64,000 nucleotides of DNA from Emergomyces orientalis (taxonomy: Eukaryota > Ascomycota > Eurotiomycetes > Onygenales > Ajellomycetaceae), in the NCBI GenBank assembly GCA_002110485.1, contig MOWL01000001.1, positions 1,302,001 to 1,366,000 on the forward strand. The letters run 5' to 3'. Made by a program: the position numbers and the translations under genes. Below, in pieces: positions 24,159-36,191 of the stretch (positions within the stretch are counted from its first letter, which is position 1; every line of letters begins with the position of its first letter). The notes under the pieces are model-generated. The model ran no database searches, was not told the origin of the DNA, and saw nothing but the letters and a program-made list of their open reading frames with translations.

Positions 24159-26049
24159 GATAAGAAAAAAGAAATGAGAAATAGGAAAGAAAATTGGTGT
24201 CTAAGGGTGCACGCTTAAGAGGATTATAGCGTCACGCGAGATTATCCCGTAGAGCTTGAACAGCTACCTAGGCAGGTAGCTATCCAATGCATGGGAGCAT
24301 GCACCCATGGAAGTGTGTTGCTCAGGGGAGCTCTTAGGCAGTACAAGGTCGCTGCTATATTGATTAAATAAAGTATGGGTACGAAACCAAAAAAGGCAAG
24401 CAAAGAAGTGTATGCGAAATATATGCAACCACTATGGCCTCCTATTACTTGCAGATATCCCATTTTGCTCATAATCACGAGCTTGAATCCAAGGCATTGT
24501 GCTAGGTATGCTTCGTGCCACGCCGGTAGGGTGCCGTGACAGGTGGTTGGTTATACACTTGAGATTCCCCGACAATGGCATTGTCATGGAACAGGGTAAG
24601 AACAGCTCGTCATCTGCGATACGCAATAGGCATATTTTAAGACTTAGAAGTGCAGATACGTAGGTGGCAGATGGTATTTCAGAAAGATATTATAAAATCG
24701 GGGAGATAATTACTCGGCACAAGCAAAGCAAGGCCGGTTTACATGTATAGGAAGAAAAAAAGGGCGTAGCACAAAGAATGATGCTCATGAGATAGTTGTC
24801 TTTCGAAATTGTAGGCATACTAACATAGCTTCTCATCCAAATTGGAATATGTTTCACAAGTTCAAACCTTACGTATAGTGTCCTCCACGTATTCTTGGAC
24901 TTTGTAAAACATCAGCTGGAAAAACCAACCCTCCTGAATAAGCTCATGTAAAATTGGTCGGCAATATTAAAAGACATATAAGAGTTGGGGATCAAAAGAT
25001 CCATTAGGATATCACCGACTGTTAGACAAACATGGGCTCCCTCAGAGGGACGTCCTTCGATGGTTATTCAAGTCTCAGTCTTCTATCCACTTCTCTAATA
25101 GTCAAGGTATCTAATCTGAATCGCATTTCGAAGTTAGCCTATGTCTAGAACCAGTGCACATCATCATGTGCACTTTAGCTTTATAGAAAGGAATCGACAA
25201 TGCTAATTAGGGTGCAAATCAGAAGTCCAGATAGATCATCGGAGTGAAACCATAGGTCCCGCCCCTGACATAAGAGGTACCAGAAAATAATGTATGTGGT
25301 GTATATCATCATTGGCAAGAGGAACGGAGTTGGAAGGGAGAAATAGAAGATGAGGTTAATGGAGGACATACCAATTGAAGCAAAATTGTCAGCGGTTCGA
25401 GTTTATAAATAGTGATGTTAGTGCATAGCCATTTCAACATCCAACCACAGCTGATCATACTATTCTGTTGCGAATAACATTGTTTTGGACTTTGACAGAA
25501 TCCTGAAGAACAGAATGGTGAAAGGGAGTGTGTGGAAAGGAAAATATGAAAAAAAAAAATTTATTATTTATCCAAGGATCGGTTAGTAACCATACGCTAG
25601 CCTCTTTGGGTTCCCATAGATTATCACGTGATGGTTATTTGTGCCAAGACAGCCCGCGACAACTAAAGAAACATCTCCACCAATAATGGACGGCCCAGAT
25701 GTCACCACCGACTAATCGCATCACGGAATGGCGAGCACGTTTCTTCACGCCGAATTGCGCATCGTCTGGCGGTGGAGGGGGGTGGGTTTGATGGGGACGG
25801 AATCCAATTCTACAAACCAACCCGGCCTTCGAAAATTTTGTCGGCGCCTCATAAAATTCTAGTTTATGCTGCTAACTTGGTTCATGCGACAACCGTTAAT
25901 ATTTATGCGATATCTGCCTGGAATCCTATTTTTGAAGATATAAGACGACCTCCACCCCTGGTTTCATAGCTGGTTTTTATTGAGAAACTGGCCAATTCGT
26001 TACAAGGTTCTATCCTCTTGTAACTGAGCTCATCCCTCCCACAACAACA

Positions 26050-27894
26050 ATGCCTTTGGACGCTCTGTTCAGAGGTTGGCGTTTATATCCTCATGATACT
26101 CGTGCCCCTTACGAGGCAAATAATGAGAAACTCACGCATCGCCTTCTAGATGTGATTCACCGAACTTGGCATTTGGGGTTTACCTCCTTTGGTGGGCCTC
26201 CTGTACATTTCAGAATTTTTTACCAGAAATTTGTTGAAGGTCAAGGGGGGAAAACGCCATGGATCGATGAGCAAACGGTACGGGACATTGCCTACAACCC
26301 TTCTGAAGCTATAGGGGCTAAATACGTAGAGAGGTTGACCATGAAGCTAATTCTTTTTTAATAATATTTTAGTATCAAGAGCTATTTGCGGTATGTCAGG
26401 CGTTACCAGGCCCTGGCAGCACGAAGATGGGGTTCTGCATCGCTTTAATACATGCTGGCTTTCTACCAGCTCTTCTTGTCCTGATGATGTGGAGGTCAGT
26501 AGGACATCATTATGAAACGATAGGTAATTTCTCTCATATGAGGATTGGGCTAATATACCCTGGTTAGCCTTCCTGGTGCAATTGGAATGTATGGACTTTC
26601 CCTCGGAGTTCAACGGATAGATGAAGTCCTGCCTGATATTGTGTATGCGTTTCTTTCTGGGCTGAATGCCTCCACTGTTGGAATAATCGCACTTGCGGCT
26701 GTCCAGGTATATATATTACCTTTCTTTTTTCTGCAACTACTGGACGGAAGAAATCTAATGGCCGTAGTTGGCAGAGAAAGCAATCAAAGATCCGTTAACT
26801 AGGATTCTCGTTATCATGGGAGGGTGTGCCGGTTTATGTTACAATGCACTTTGGTATTTCCCAGTGCTAATAATAATAGGAGGAATATGCACTGCCAGTT
26901 GGGACCTCTTTGGTCGTCAGAACATCGCCAAAATGAGAAGCAAACTCCGTCGTCGAAACTCAGACCCTCAACGAGAGGTTGAAGAGAGTAGCGGACAGTC
27001 AACCACTTTACGCGAGCTGCAGCGGCCCACAGGCGGGGTGCAGAAACGATCTGTTCCTGCTAGTACCATCAATTCATCCAATGCCCCTGTTGAATCTGGC
27101 CCTGTTGATGAAGAGGAAGCACGTCGAACTGCGAGTATAGATACACGCTCGCACAAAATACCCACAAAATGGGGAATTTTAATCATTGTTGGCTTTTTCG
27201 GTAAATGTCCCCTTTTTTACCACCGCGTTTTAAAGTACCAGTACATCCCACTCACAACGTACCAGCTACCTTTATCGCCATCCTTGTTGCACGTGGAGTT
27301 ATTCGTAAACCTCCACTAGAATTGGATCTGTTTGCAAGCATGTACCTTGCAGGAACTATCATTTTTGGAGGTGGCCCTGTTGTCATCCCCCTTCTCCGCG
27401 AATATGTCGTTGAGCCTGGTTGGGTCTCTCCTCGAGATTTCCTGATCGGCCTCGCCATCATCCAAGCCTTCCCAGGACCAAATTTTAACTTTGCTGTTTA
27501 CCTGGGTGCCTTAGCATTGGCCCCGTCGCCGCATCCAACTGTACTTGGCGCATTTCTGGGGTTTCTAGGTATCTTCTTCCCTGGTATTACACTGGCAGTG
27601 GGCTTTCAGAGCATTTGGAGAAGCATTCGAACCATTCCTTTCATTACCAGTTTATTGAGAGGCATCAATGCGACGGCGGTCGGTTTAGTGTTCACGGCTG
27701 TATATCGGCTCTGGGAAATTGGATATCTGAGCGCTGATTCCATCGCCGGGCAAAGTTTGGGAAAGGAGCCGTTTTGGCTGGTCGTGGCTGCTGTCTCGTA
27801 TGCTGGAAATGCGTGGTTCAAGGTCCCTCCCGCGGTTGCTATTCTTATGGGGGGTATTTTGGGGTTGTGCTGGTATGGTGCTGCGGGACGATAA
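26050..27894 (+). CDS. Chromate ion transporter, two-domain CHR family, 516 aa
   Basis: Polytopic membrane protein of the CHR family, whose characterised members export chromate. Exons: 26050-26277, 26373-26494, 26568-26706, 26768-27200, 27266-27894; introns 95, 73, 61 and 65 nt. It has two homologous halves. The N-terminal half carries GFTSFGGPPVHFRIF and CQALPGPGSTKMG (about residues 35-230). The C-terminal half carries GTIIFGGGPVVIPLL and QAFPGPNFN (about 325-515). A hydrophilic linker of about 80 residues (RRRNSDPQ, TGGVQKRS, EEEARRTAS) joins them. The paired FGG and PGP motifs are diagnostic. The fungal substrate is not established; sulfate-related anions are possible. The gene stands alone beside a long spacer. 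Confidence 0.94.
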
Positions 27895-28462
27895 GAAAAC
27901 GGACGGGCCCCTGGAAAATATCGGAAGGAAATTTATTTGTTTGGGTCGCTTTAGGGGTTGTAATTTTGATGAATTTGTATTCTCCTACTTTCTATTATTA
28001 ACAGGATATACACATTTGCTGGTTGTCAGCTACAATTTGGGTAATAGCCTCGAATTGAGCATATGAATTCTGTTTTTCTGCCCATCGCATCTTGTTCATA
28101 CCATATTCATTTTCATCTCTGGTTTATGAAAGAACACCTAGGACTTTGTATTATTTCGTTTTCAAACGAATTGTAATTCTTTCTTCCATTTTCTGAACAC
28201 GCTCAATGCAAAATTAGAGCGAAAAAAAAGGGGGAAGTTAAGCTTTTATATCACGTGGACGATTGCTAAACTCACAATAGCCCGAAACTCAAAATGCTTA
28301 AGCGAAATGCAAGTCACCTGATCCACAACTCAACTTCGGGAGAAACTAGGCAAGGGGCTTTTTTTATATTTGGCGAAGAGAAATTCTGTCAACAACCACA
28401 TCCCCGCCGACAAAAGAGATAAGAAAGGATCCCTTCCATTGAACACCCTCAACAACTTCAAA
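27895..28462. other. Spacer with 3' end of the CHR gene and RPS13 promoter
   Basis: Short tandem spacer (568 bp). Its right part should hold the RPS13 core promoter and leader, including CT/AC-rich sequence just before the ATG (ACAACTTCAAA). No gene is seen. Confidence 0.5.
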
Positions 28463-29422
28463 ATGGGCCGCCTCCACAGCAAAGGAAAGGGTATCTCCGC
28501 CTCCGCGATCCCTTATTCTCGCAACCCTCCTTCATGGTTGAAGACCACCCCCGACCAGGTCGTTGACCAGATGTGCAAGCTGGCAAAGAAGGGTGCTACT
28601 CCCTCTCAGATCGGTGTTATCCTGAGAGATAGCCATGGGATCGCCCAGGTCAAGGTTGTTACTGGTATGTTTGGAAGCCAATCTGAGAAAGAATGCGAGA
28701 AACCTCTCCAGGGCAGTAACTAATAGCTTGGGATGGTGCAGGTAACAAGATCCTCCGGATCCTCAAGGCGAACGGTACGAATCCATATACTGTCACAGTT
28801 CCCCAGATGATAGCTTTGGGATGAGAGAAAGAAAAGTGGGAAACGGGAGTTGGACGGAAATCAAGCGGACCTTTTTTTTTTTTTTTTTTTTAAACAAAAG
28901 AGAAAAAGAAAGTACACGGATTGCATTATGTCCTTCCGCAAGATTGATACCATCTTTCGTCTTCGACATATCTCAAACCCATGCATCATACCTTGGCATT
29001 TTTATGTCAAATCAACACTGCCTCTGCTTGGTCATTCAATAGGCTGACAGAGAGACTTTTTTGCAATACGTATAGGCCTGGCTCCCGAAATCCCTGAGGA
29101 CCTCTACATGTTGATCAAAAAGGTATTTATAACTCACAAAAAGCGCTCTTTCCTTACCTCCCAGGAGGATAATCTCTCACAATATGATTTCCCTCCCACC
29201 CCCTCTTTTTCGCGCATTTGTTTTCTTTTGCTAAGCAATAATATCTAGGCCGTCGCCGTCCGCAAGCATCTTGAGCGCAACCGCAAGGACAAGGACAGCA
29301 AGTTCCGTCTCATTCTCATCGAGTCGCGTATCCACCGCCTGTCCCGTTATTACAAGTCTGTCGGTGTCCTCCCACCCACCTGGAGATACGAGAGTGCCAC
29401 CGCCAGCACCCTTGTCGCATAA
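28463..29422 (+). CDS. RPS13: 40S ribosomal protein S13 (uS15), 151 aa
   Basis: Component of the small cytosolic ribosomal subunit. Exons: 28463-28664, 28742-28774, 29076-29122, 29249-29422, with introns of 77, 301 and 126 nt. The spliced product starts MGRLHSKGKGISASAIPYSR and contains the conserved SQIGVILRDSHG, GNKILRILKANGLAPEIPED and RIHRLSRYYK. Its 151 residues match the eukaryotic family length. The 33-nt second exon is easily missed. The long second intron contains a run of 20 T (28872-28891). Highly expressed housekeeping gene; no anomaly. Confidence 0.98.
28872..28891. repeat. Poly-T tract (T20) inside RPS13 intron 2
   Basis: Uninterrupted run of 20 T within the 301-nt intron, about 190 nt upstream of its acceptor. 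Confidence 0.9.
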
Positions 29423-30053
29423 GTGAAACGAAGCAAAAAACTAATACCCTAAAAACATGAAAACATTGAAACATCCTTTGTCATGATATTCGAGGGGGAA
29501 AACGTGGGGCAAGGGAATTAGATGTCTGGGTCGGATCTTCTCAGTCGATGGAATGGTTTCGTTTGGCTATGTTCAGTAGTTACGAGAAGCATGTAGATGA
29601 AGTGACGTTTCCAGAGTTAAATGGATGGGATCTTCAATACACGCGGATGATTTCTTTGCTACATTCCTGGTTTTATGATCGTATGGGAATGTTCTATTAT
29701 CTACCTACATGGGCGTTTCATGAACAGATTAGAAATTCATTGACACAAGTTTACTTTCATATTTCATACCATTTGACTTTGACTTGCGGATCTGCCAAGG
29801 AGTCGGCGTCGAGGATGAACAAGTGGTCGAGTAAAACCTACCATTTCATAACATGCTTTGGGTCAATCCTACCATAAAACTTTCTGAAAAACAAGGTCAA
29901 CACTGGCATGAATATCATTGAAGAAAACGAGAAGGTGGCAAGGTTAAAACATGTATGAGCGATATCCAAAAATTACTCGTAACAATCTATCTGTATGCCG
30001 GGATATAAAAAATAAATAAATAAAGTGAACAGCAGCTATCCTCATGTCACCAT
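29423..30053. other. Convergent spacer between RPS13 and FAN1
   Basis: The 3' flanks of two convergent genes. A 109-codon open frame at 29548-29877 (plus) starts with ATG but resembles no known domain, and I do not call it a gene. Confidence 0.5.
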
Positions 30054-32701
30054 TTAAGCCACACAGGTTTCAACCCTCACCTCCCTCGCAACAGCATTAC
30101 ACAGCTCAACCTTAACCCCAGCACTGGTAAGGACATGAATCCACAACCGCTGGGTATCACTCAGACGATCCTTCTCAGACTTCACTTCCGCAAACATAAC
30201 CTCCTTCCTTTCCATGCTCCACAAGAACAAATCCGGAATGCCTCCGCCTCGTTGTTGATACTCTTGGGCCATAACTTTACATACAGTAGCCAGGGCTTCG
30301 CCGCGGAAACATTGTACAATCTCAACTAGATCGGATAGCTCGAAGGACCAATCGATACCGATAGCGCACGTTTCTTTCTCCGCTTGGCGGTCGTGCACTT
30401 CACGGATAAGTTGCTCGGCATTCCCGTTGGCGATCTGGGCAAGCCTATGATTGATTTCTGAAGCGCGCGTGGGATAGAACGAGTCCGTGTGCAGGTCTAA
30501 GGGGCAGGTTTGGAAGGGCGTTTGGAAGACGTTGGGGACATATGTGAAGAGGACATCATAGAAGAGATATCCGAACTATCGTTAAAAGGAGGAAGCGGTA
30601 AGCAATAATTGAAAATCTGATTAAGGTTGATTGGGTCGATATTTAACTTACCAGGGTTCGGACGATGCCGCTCTCGCAATGAAAGCCCTTCCATCCGTTG
30701 TCTCTATACCAACTTAGACACATGCTCTCGACTCTACACTCCCCTCCGCCTTCTCGTTCATCTACCCAAACCGTAGGTCTACCTCTTCGGGACACGGAAT
30801 TCATATTGTCCTTGGAACCTGGTTTAATGGGGATATCCTTCTCAATCCGAATCCCCTCCACGATCCGTTCTTCTGGTTTAACCAACATCACATGTCCAAA
30901 ATCGTGCTGTTCGCGTTTAGTGACTTTCAATGACTTCTCCAACTTTGTAATCCGTTTTTGTAAATCATAATGGTATATCAAATGGCAGTCGGAATCCTCG
31001 AGGCCTTCTTCGCATGTACGAAGAGCTTTACGTTTCCACTCTCTCTTCTGCGCCTCTTCAGAGCGGTTCTCAAAAGGGGCCAAAGACCACATATAATGTT
31101 CCTCAAGCAGAGCTTTGCGCTGGTACCATGCTCCCCGACGGGCAGCATGAAACAAACGCTGGTCAAGAAGTTCTGTGAGTAGCTCATGCTCTCGTTTATA
31201 TTCTTTGAAACGGCCCAGGGCATATAGGCCTTTATGAATAATGCGAGTGTAAACCCAGGCAGGGGAAAATCGGCGGAGGTATGCACCCTCTCCTGTCTCG
31301 TATACGCGTTCTTCCTTGCGTTGCTCTTCGGCGACCAGTGCCTTCCATCTTTCGTAAACACTTTCAGATGAAGATTTAATAAGAGCTAGCTTCTCCATTA
31401 TCGGTAGATTCGGCGACTCCAGAGTGCTGTCGATAGCAAACTGCACTCGTAAGGCAGCTTCAAACTCGAGCAATGCAAATCTCGAAGGGAATATAGAATT
31501 CGAACGGGAAACGATATAATTGGGATAATTTCTCCTCGAAATTTTTGCCAGGATAATGGTAGTTAAGGACTTTTCTGTCCATTCCGTAGACCGATAAAAT
31601 AGTAAATGAACACGTTCAAAGATTTTTAGTGGTGCAGAAGAGAGTCTGATACAGTCACCAGTGTGATCCAGGATCCTTTTTGTGAAATAAACATCTCGAG
31701 TGTTCCCACAGCTTAAGGAGCTACTGGCCTGATTTGGGTCAGAGTCGCTGGATGTTCCGTCGTCTGGCTTGCATTGCGGGAGCCAGTCAAGCCCTGCTTG
31801 GGTCGTACTTGACTCACGCAATCCTTTGAGCAGTTCCTTCTTATTTTTGCCCTGAACTTTGGCTTCTTTTGACAGAGATTTCAGTTCTTCAAGAAGCAGT
31901 AAGGAAGATGCTTCTTCCAATGAGGTTATTTGTTCCAATCCTTCGGCGAATTGAAAACTTTCGCCAAGAATGACATTTTCAGAAGATCCCAATGCGTTAA
32001 GGTTTAAGAACTGCGGTGGCGTGGGTGAGATTGGGAGCGTCCTACTTTGCCTCAAATCTTCCACGGCAGCAGGCATATCCGCAATATCCTGATAATAACC
32101 GAGGCGGTTGACACGATGCCATGCAGACGTTTTGCGTAGGAATAGGCGCACATATCTATTTTTACACATCAATAAACATCATTACTTATTAGATTGGTTG
32201 ATATTTAAGACACACGTACAAATACTGTGATTCGTAGCATAATCCTCTCCATTGATTAAACACTTCCATTTCTGTTTGGTCAAACAAATGGGCTTCGTCT
32301 TCCAAAACGCTTTCCAATGCGAGGTTGAACGCATCCACATATATGGAGCTTTTGCCTTTCACCCATTCTCGTTCCTCATAGCGGTGGTGCAATTTCGCGG
32401 CACCGTTTTCGATTGTTGATTCTTGGGCTTTTGACGCCTCATAGTCCGCGATCGCTTCCCTGTCCGTTTTGATGGGGGGAAGAGAAATCTCTAAATCAGT
32501 TTGAGTACTAGCCATATATTTTTCTGCGTCGCTTTTATCGTCGATTCCATAATCATCATTATATCCAACCTCCGTTTCGGATGGAGGTATATAATTTTCT
32601 ACAGGCAGAACTTCTGAGCCGGATTCCGTATTGGAAGAGGAGCTACCAGGGCTTCCTGTTCTCCTCAGCCGTTTAGGCGGTGGGTCTATATCCTCGAGCA
32701 T
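30054..32701 (-). CDS. FAN1: Fanconi-associated nuclease 1 homolog (FAN1), 835 aa
   Basis: Structure-selective 5' flap endo/exonuclease of interstrand crosslink repair. Exons (minus): 32701-32220, 32155-30652, 30575-30054; introns 64 and 76 nt. The first splice gives ESQYLYVRLFLRKTSAWHR. A TPR-like helical middle follows. The C-terminal VRR-NUC domain has GGGIPDLFLW with Asp at about 777 and FAEVKSEKD with Glu and Lys at about 792 and 794, followed by LSDTQRLW; this is the PD-(D/E)XK active site. The N-terminus starts MLEDIDPPPKRLRRTGS, a likely nuclear localisation signal followed by an acidic disordered region. No N-terminal UBZ finger is visible, as I would expect for fungal members. It is divergent from SDC1 with 436 bp between starts. 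No disruption is seen. Confidence 0.95.
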
Positions 32702-33137
32702 ATTGTGCTCATGGGCGAAGAGTATTAGGTGCCTGGATATTGTGGCATGAATACCCGTTCATGAAAATGCGTAAAAAATCTGGCATCAGCGTAGCACCTG
32801 GGGCATTCCAAGACGATAATTCAAAACTTTATGTCCTTGCCAGGGCGGTTAAGTGAGAGAAGGCTGCCCCCCTTAAACTTTGTGTACTGCAAAGGGAACA
32901 AAAGATTGATGCCTAGGTAGATGCCTCCGGGTATTGATTGACCACGCATGCGCGACTTCTTGCTTGGGCGTGGACAAACACGACACGCTATCACATGATC
33001 AATTTAACCCTCACGAGGTTGTTTGCATTGTTTGCCATGAAGCTCAACCTCATGCGACACAATACTTGACCATTGAGACGAGGCCGCAAAAAGTGTGACA
33101 AGAATAACAAAAATGGCATAATTGTGTCTACTCCGGC
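32702..33137. promoter_or_regulatory. Divergent promoter region FAN1/SDC1
   Basis: 436 bp separate the start codons of FAN1 (minus) and SDC1 (plus). It contains a CCTAGGTAG word near 32911 and GCATGCGCG near 32947. No TATA box or damage-response element was confidently identified. Confidence 0.5.
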
Positions 33138-34162
33138 ATGGCTGAGGCACCAAAAGACCCATCTCCGATCGTTGCACAGTCTGAGCCCCATCCGCCGTCG
33201 CCTCTTCCTCCTCCGCCGCCGGCCAACGAGTCTCGGTCGTCCCACTCAACTCCACAGCTTGGCGCAAAATCGCAGCTATCAGAACCTCCATCTGCCAATA
33301 CTATTGTGACCATGAGGAACATAGAATCTGTACGTAAAACTAAATATTCTATGCATTTTAAGAAGAAGGAAAAAAGCAGCTTGTTCAACAGGGTATCCAA
33401 AGCCTACCAACTGTCGCCCCAACTATTCCTCCGCACCCAATGCCCTCTAGCTAGCTGAAATGCGACCCCCTCTGAACAGCGCGGGAGCTTGCAGCAAGCA
33501 ACAAAGCTAACGGAATTCCCCACCATAAAATTAAATATTTAAACCTAGCCCACGCAACAGCTCCCTGAAGAAGCTGCCCATCCTCTTTCTGCTCCTCCAC
33601 CGCAACACCCACCCGCACCAACCACATTCAGCAGCACCCCCGCTAACACCACCATGCAATCGAATAACCCTGACGAAAAGCGCGACATCACAATGTCCGG
33701 AGGAGGCATGGGCAATGACAGCCAGCAACAACCCCAACCCCAACCTCCCGCGCCTGCCACGTCCTCTACTGCTGCGACGGTCCCCTCCGCAAATACCTTC
33801 AACTTAAACAATAGCAACGATGCATCTACAACTCCAATACCCCAAGTACGCCCGGGCGGCGCACCAGCACGTGTCTATATGAACGAAAAGATTGTCCCGT
33901 ATTTATTAGAAGGAATGAAAACGCTCGCGAAAGAGCAGTGAGTTTTTTCCCCTGTTGTACCCCCCAATTTCTCATTTCTCCCTTGCTCCTGACCTTGAGG
34001 GGTGAATATATAAAAATTTAACGTTTTCTTTGTCTAAATATGTCTATGTCTCTCTTCGTAAACTAGAGAACTAACAATGGTGCAAACTAATCCAGACCCT
34101 CAAACCCCCTGCGTGTCCTAGGCGAATATCTCATACAAAAGAGTAATGAAGTTGAGGAATGA
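33138..34162 (+). CDS. SDC1: COMPASS complex subunit Sdc1 (Dpy-30 domain), 215 aa
   Basis: Subunit of the Set1/COMPASS histone H3 lysine-4 methyltransferase. Exons 33138-33329, 33549-33937 and 34096-34162, with introns of 219 and 158 nt, long for this window. Phases fit exactly. The last, 67-nt exon completes the Dpy-30 motif: ARVYMNEKIVPYLLEGMKTL, then KEQPSNPLRVLGEYLIQKSN. This is the hydrophobic helix pair that dimerises and binds the Ash2-type subunit. The first 150 residues are Pro/Gln/Ser/Asn-rich and disordered. The Dpy-30 region is certain. The N-terminal exon (MAEAPKDPSP) rests on open frame and GTACGT/CTAG signals, so an additional small exon inside the first intron is possible. Confidence 0.86.
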
Positions 34163-36191
34163 ATAATTGAATTTTCGTGCACCTTGTCTCATTACATGTT
34201 GTATTCTAAATGCGCTGCGGAATGGTTGTCGCCCTCGTTGCCGATCTATGTTCATGGCATGTGTGATTTTTTATGATGGCCATTTTCAAACTAAAATATC
34301 GGATGACTTTTGCAAATGGACTACATGTAATGAGCTCAAGCTGAGCGTAAACGAGCAGTTAACGATGGGGACTTTTTTATTTGGTTTTGGTTCTGCTACG
34401 GCTATCATAAATAATTTGTTTTATTAATGAAACACATAGAGAAATTTGGTTTGCGGCGAATGGGCGTGCTGTGAAATTTTGGCATGCATACTTGAATACT
34501 CTTCTTGCTATTTTATTGTAAATCTAACTCTCTAACCTGTTGAACATGGCGTTCATTCGACTGACCCTATTCCTTCATCATTTCATTAGAAATGAATCGC
34601 TGTTTGTTGACATACTTCCCAAATCTGGCAATCCTATAAATAGCAAAGTAAGTTGACATTTGGAGCACTTTTCACGAATGAATCATGGACGGGAATGAAG
34701 CGAGCTGGAACAGATGCAAGGCCTCAAAAGCTAGCAAACTTAAGGAAGGGTTCAAGCCCTGTTTGTTTCCATCCTGTATTCGATACCTAAAATCAAACTT
34801 CAGTAACAAACCAGGCAGACGAGGCACCATCCGCCGGGTAGCGGAAACAGATGAGGAACTATTATTCAAGTTGGTTCCTATGCGTATAAATAAATCCCTA
34901 CCTGTCCAGCGAAGGGGTTTAATCTCCACATTGGCTTGGCCCTTTCCTTGATTCTGCATTTGAGATTGTATTGTTGCACCGAGAAACACCCTGTTTGCGG
35001 TGGTCATTATTAATAAGAATTTGCCGTCTTAAAAGGTTGAGGAAGCCGCGACAATGTATTTAAGAATGGCGTTGATAATCTATAAATTTATCGGGTAATG
35101 TAAATATTCGATAGTATCATCGATACTAGTGAAGTTGATATGACTCATATGGCTAAGGTCAAAGACTAGGAACAAATAGAAAGTCAGCAATACATGTCAA
35201 GTTGCCAGCTTACCGTGTTGTGCTAGGTTTAAAAATTCTGTTCTGTGTCTGCTAAGAATAAGGAAGCATGAAATGATTTGGGCGTCATGCACAGCAGTTT
35301 TAAATATAGGCGAATTCTTATCATGTTGTATATAGTCGAACATGTTGCTAAAAAAACGGGAGGCGAACACATAGGCAGACGGAGACTTGGCCAGCTACCG
35401 CGGTACACAGACAATCTTTACGGCGGTCTTGACAGGTTGATCACAGGTGATTATTATCAAAGAAACCGACTCAAAAGGAATGGCGACTACAAACACACGA
35501 GCAAGGCGAGATGATGGCTGATTTGTGCCGGACTCCAAGATTATTTTTTTTTTGGTTTTTTTGAAGCGGGAAGTTTTTCTGTGGTACTTTGGAATATTGA
35601 GCTGATATCTCTTCTCCTTTTGCGCGAATTCTTGGACAGTCGTTACCTGACGCTGAAGAGACGTGATACGCCGAATAAAGTTGACTAGCGATAACGACCA
35701 TAGCTGAAACTGAAGTATAGTGCTGACCACAAGAAAAACCGAGGGTAGTACAGGTAGACAGTTTTGTTTTTTGTTTTGTTTTCTGTTTTGTTTCATCCGC
35801 CGCCAATTTGCGATATCCGTGCGAGAAGAAAGGGGAAAAAAACAACCAGATAAGACGGATTTCAACACCAAGTTAGCCTGGAGCTGATGCCAATCGTACG
35901 AGGTTGGTAGAAAGCTTTCCGTATTCGCCGACAAACCATGTATGCGCGAAAAGTTGACTTTTTCTGGGAGACAAAATAGAGAAGCGCCGCCGTAATCGTC
36001 GATTTTGACTCTCAACTGAGAGCAGTGACATAAACCATTCGTGGAATACAGGAAGAGAAATGGAATGGAAGGAACAAGAGGAAAAATAAGAACGTTAAGG
36101 AGAAAAGAAAGCAGTTCGAAAAGCAGCAAAAGTAGCAAATGACCATGATGCCCGGTCACAATTTGAAACTTTCTCAGTGCTTTATACCTAC
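34163..36191. other. Convergent spacer between SDC1 and the RRM protein gene
   Basis: About 2 kb. A 111-codon ATG-started frame lies at 34672-35007 (minus), unrecognised and doubtful. A 254-codon frame at 35395-36159 (minus) begins with GTG, is Leu/Lys-rich low complexity, and lies directly after the stop of the RRM gene, so it is probably 3' UTR. Confidence 0.45.

Larger units (their letters stand above)
15624..26049. other. Very long gene-poor region (about 10.4 kb)
   Basis: No gene is supported. The part next to 15.6 kb must contain the receptor promoter and leader. At 16.1-17.5 kb the sequence is GC-richer than the rest, with several overlapping open frames on both strands (for example 16123-16527 minus), none recognisable. 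From 18 to 26 kb the sequence is AT-rich with scattered short frames; the longest starting with ATG is 22639-23157 (minus, 172 codons), unrecognised. Simple repeats: T17 at 22621-22637 and GGAATTA repeats near 24137-24158. The last few hundred bases serve the chromate transporter promoter. Confidence 0.5.

Noticed and set aside
34672..35007. 111-codon ATG frame on the minus strand
   Set aside because: Composition is plausible but no motif or neighbouring exon supports it; not listed as a gene.
35395..36159. 254-codon open frame on the minus strand
   Set aside because: Starts with GTG, is low-complexity Leu- and Lys-rich sequence, has no domain and lies immediately after the RRM gene stop; better explained as 3' UTR.
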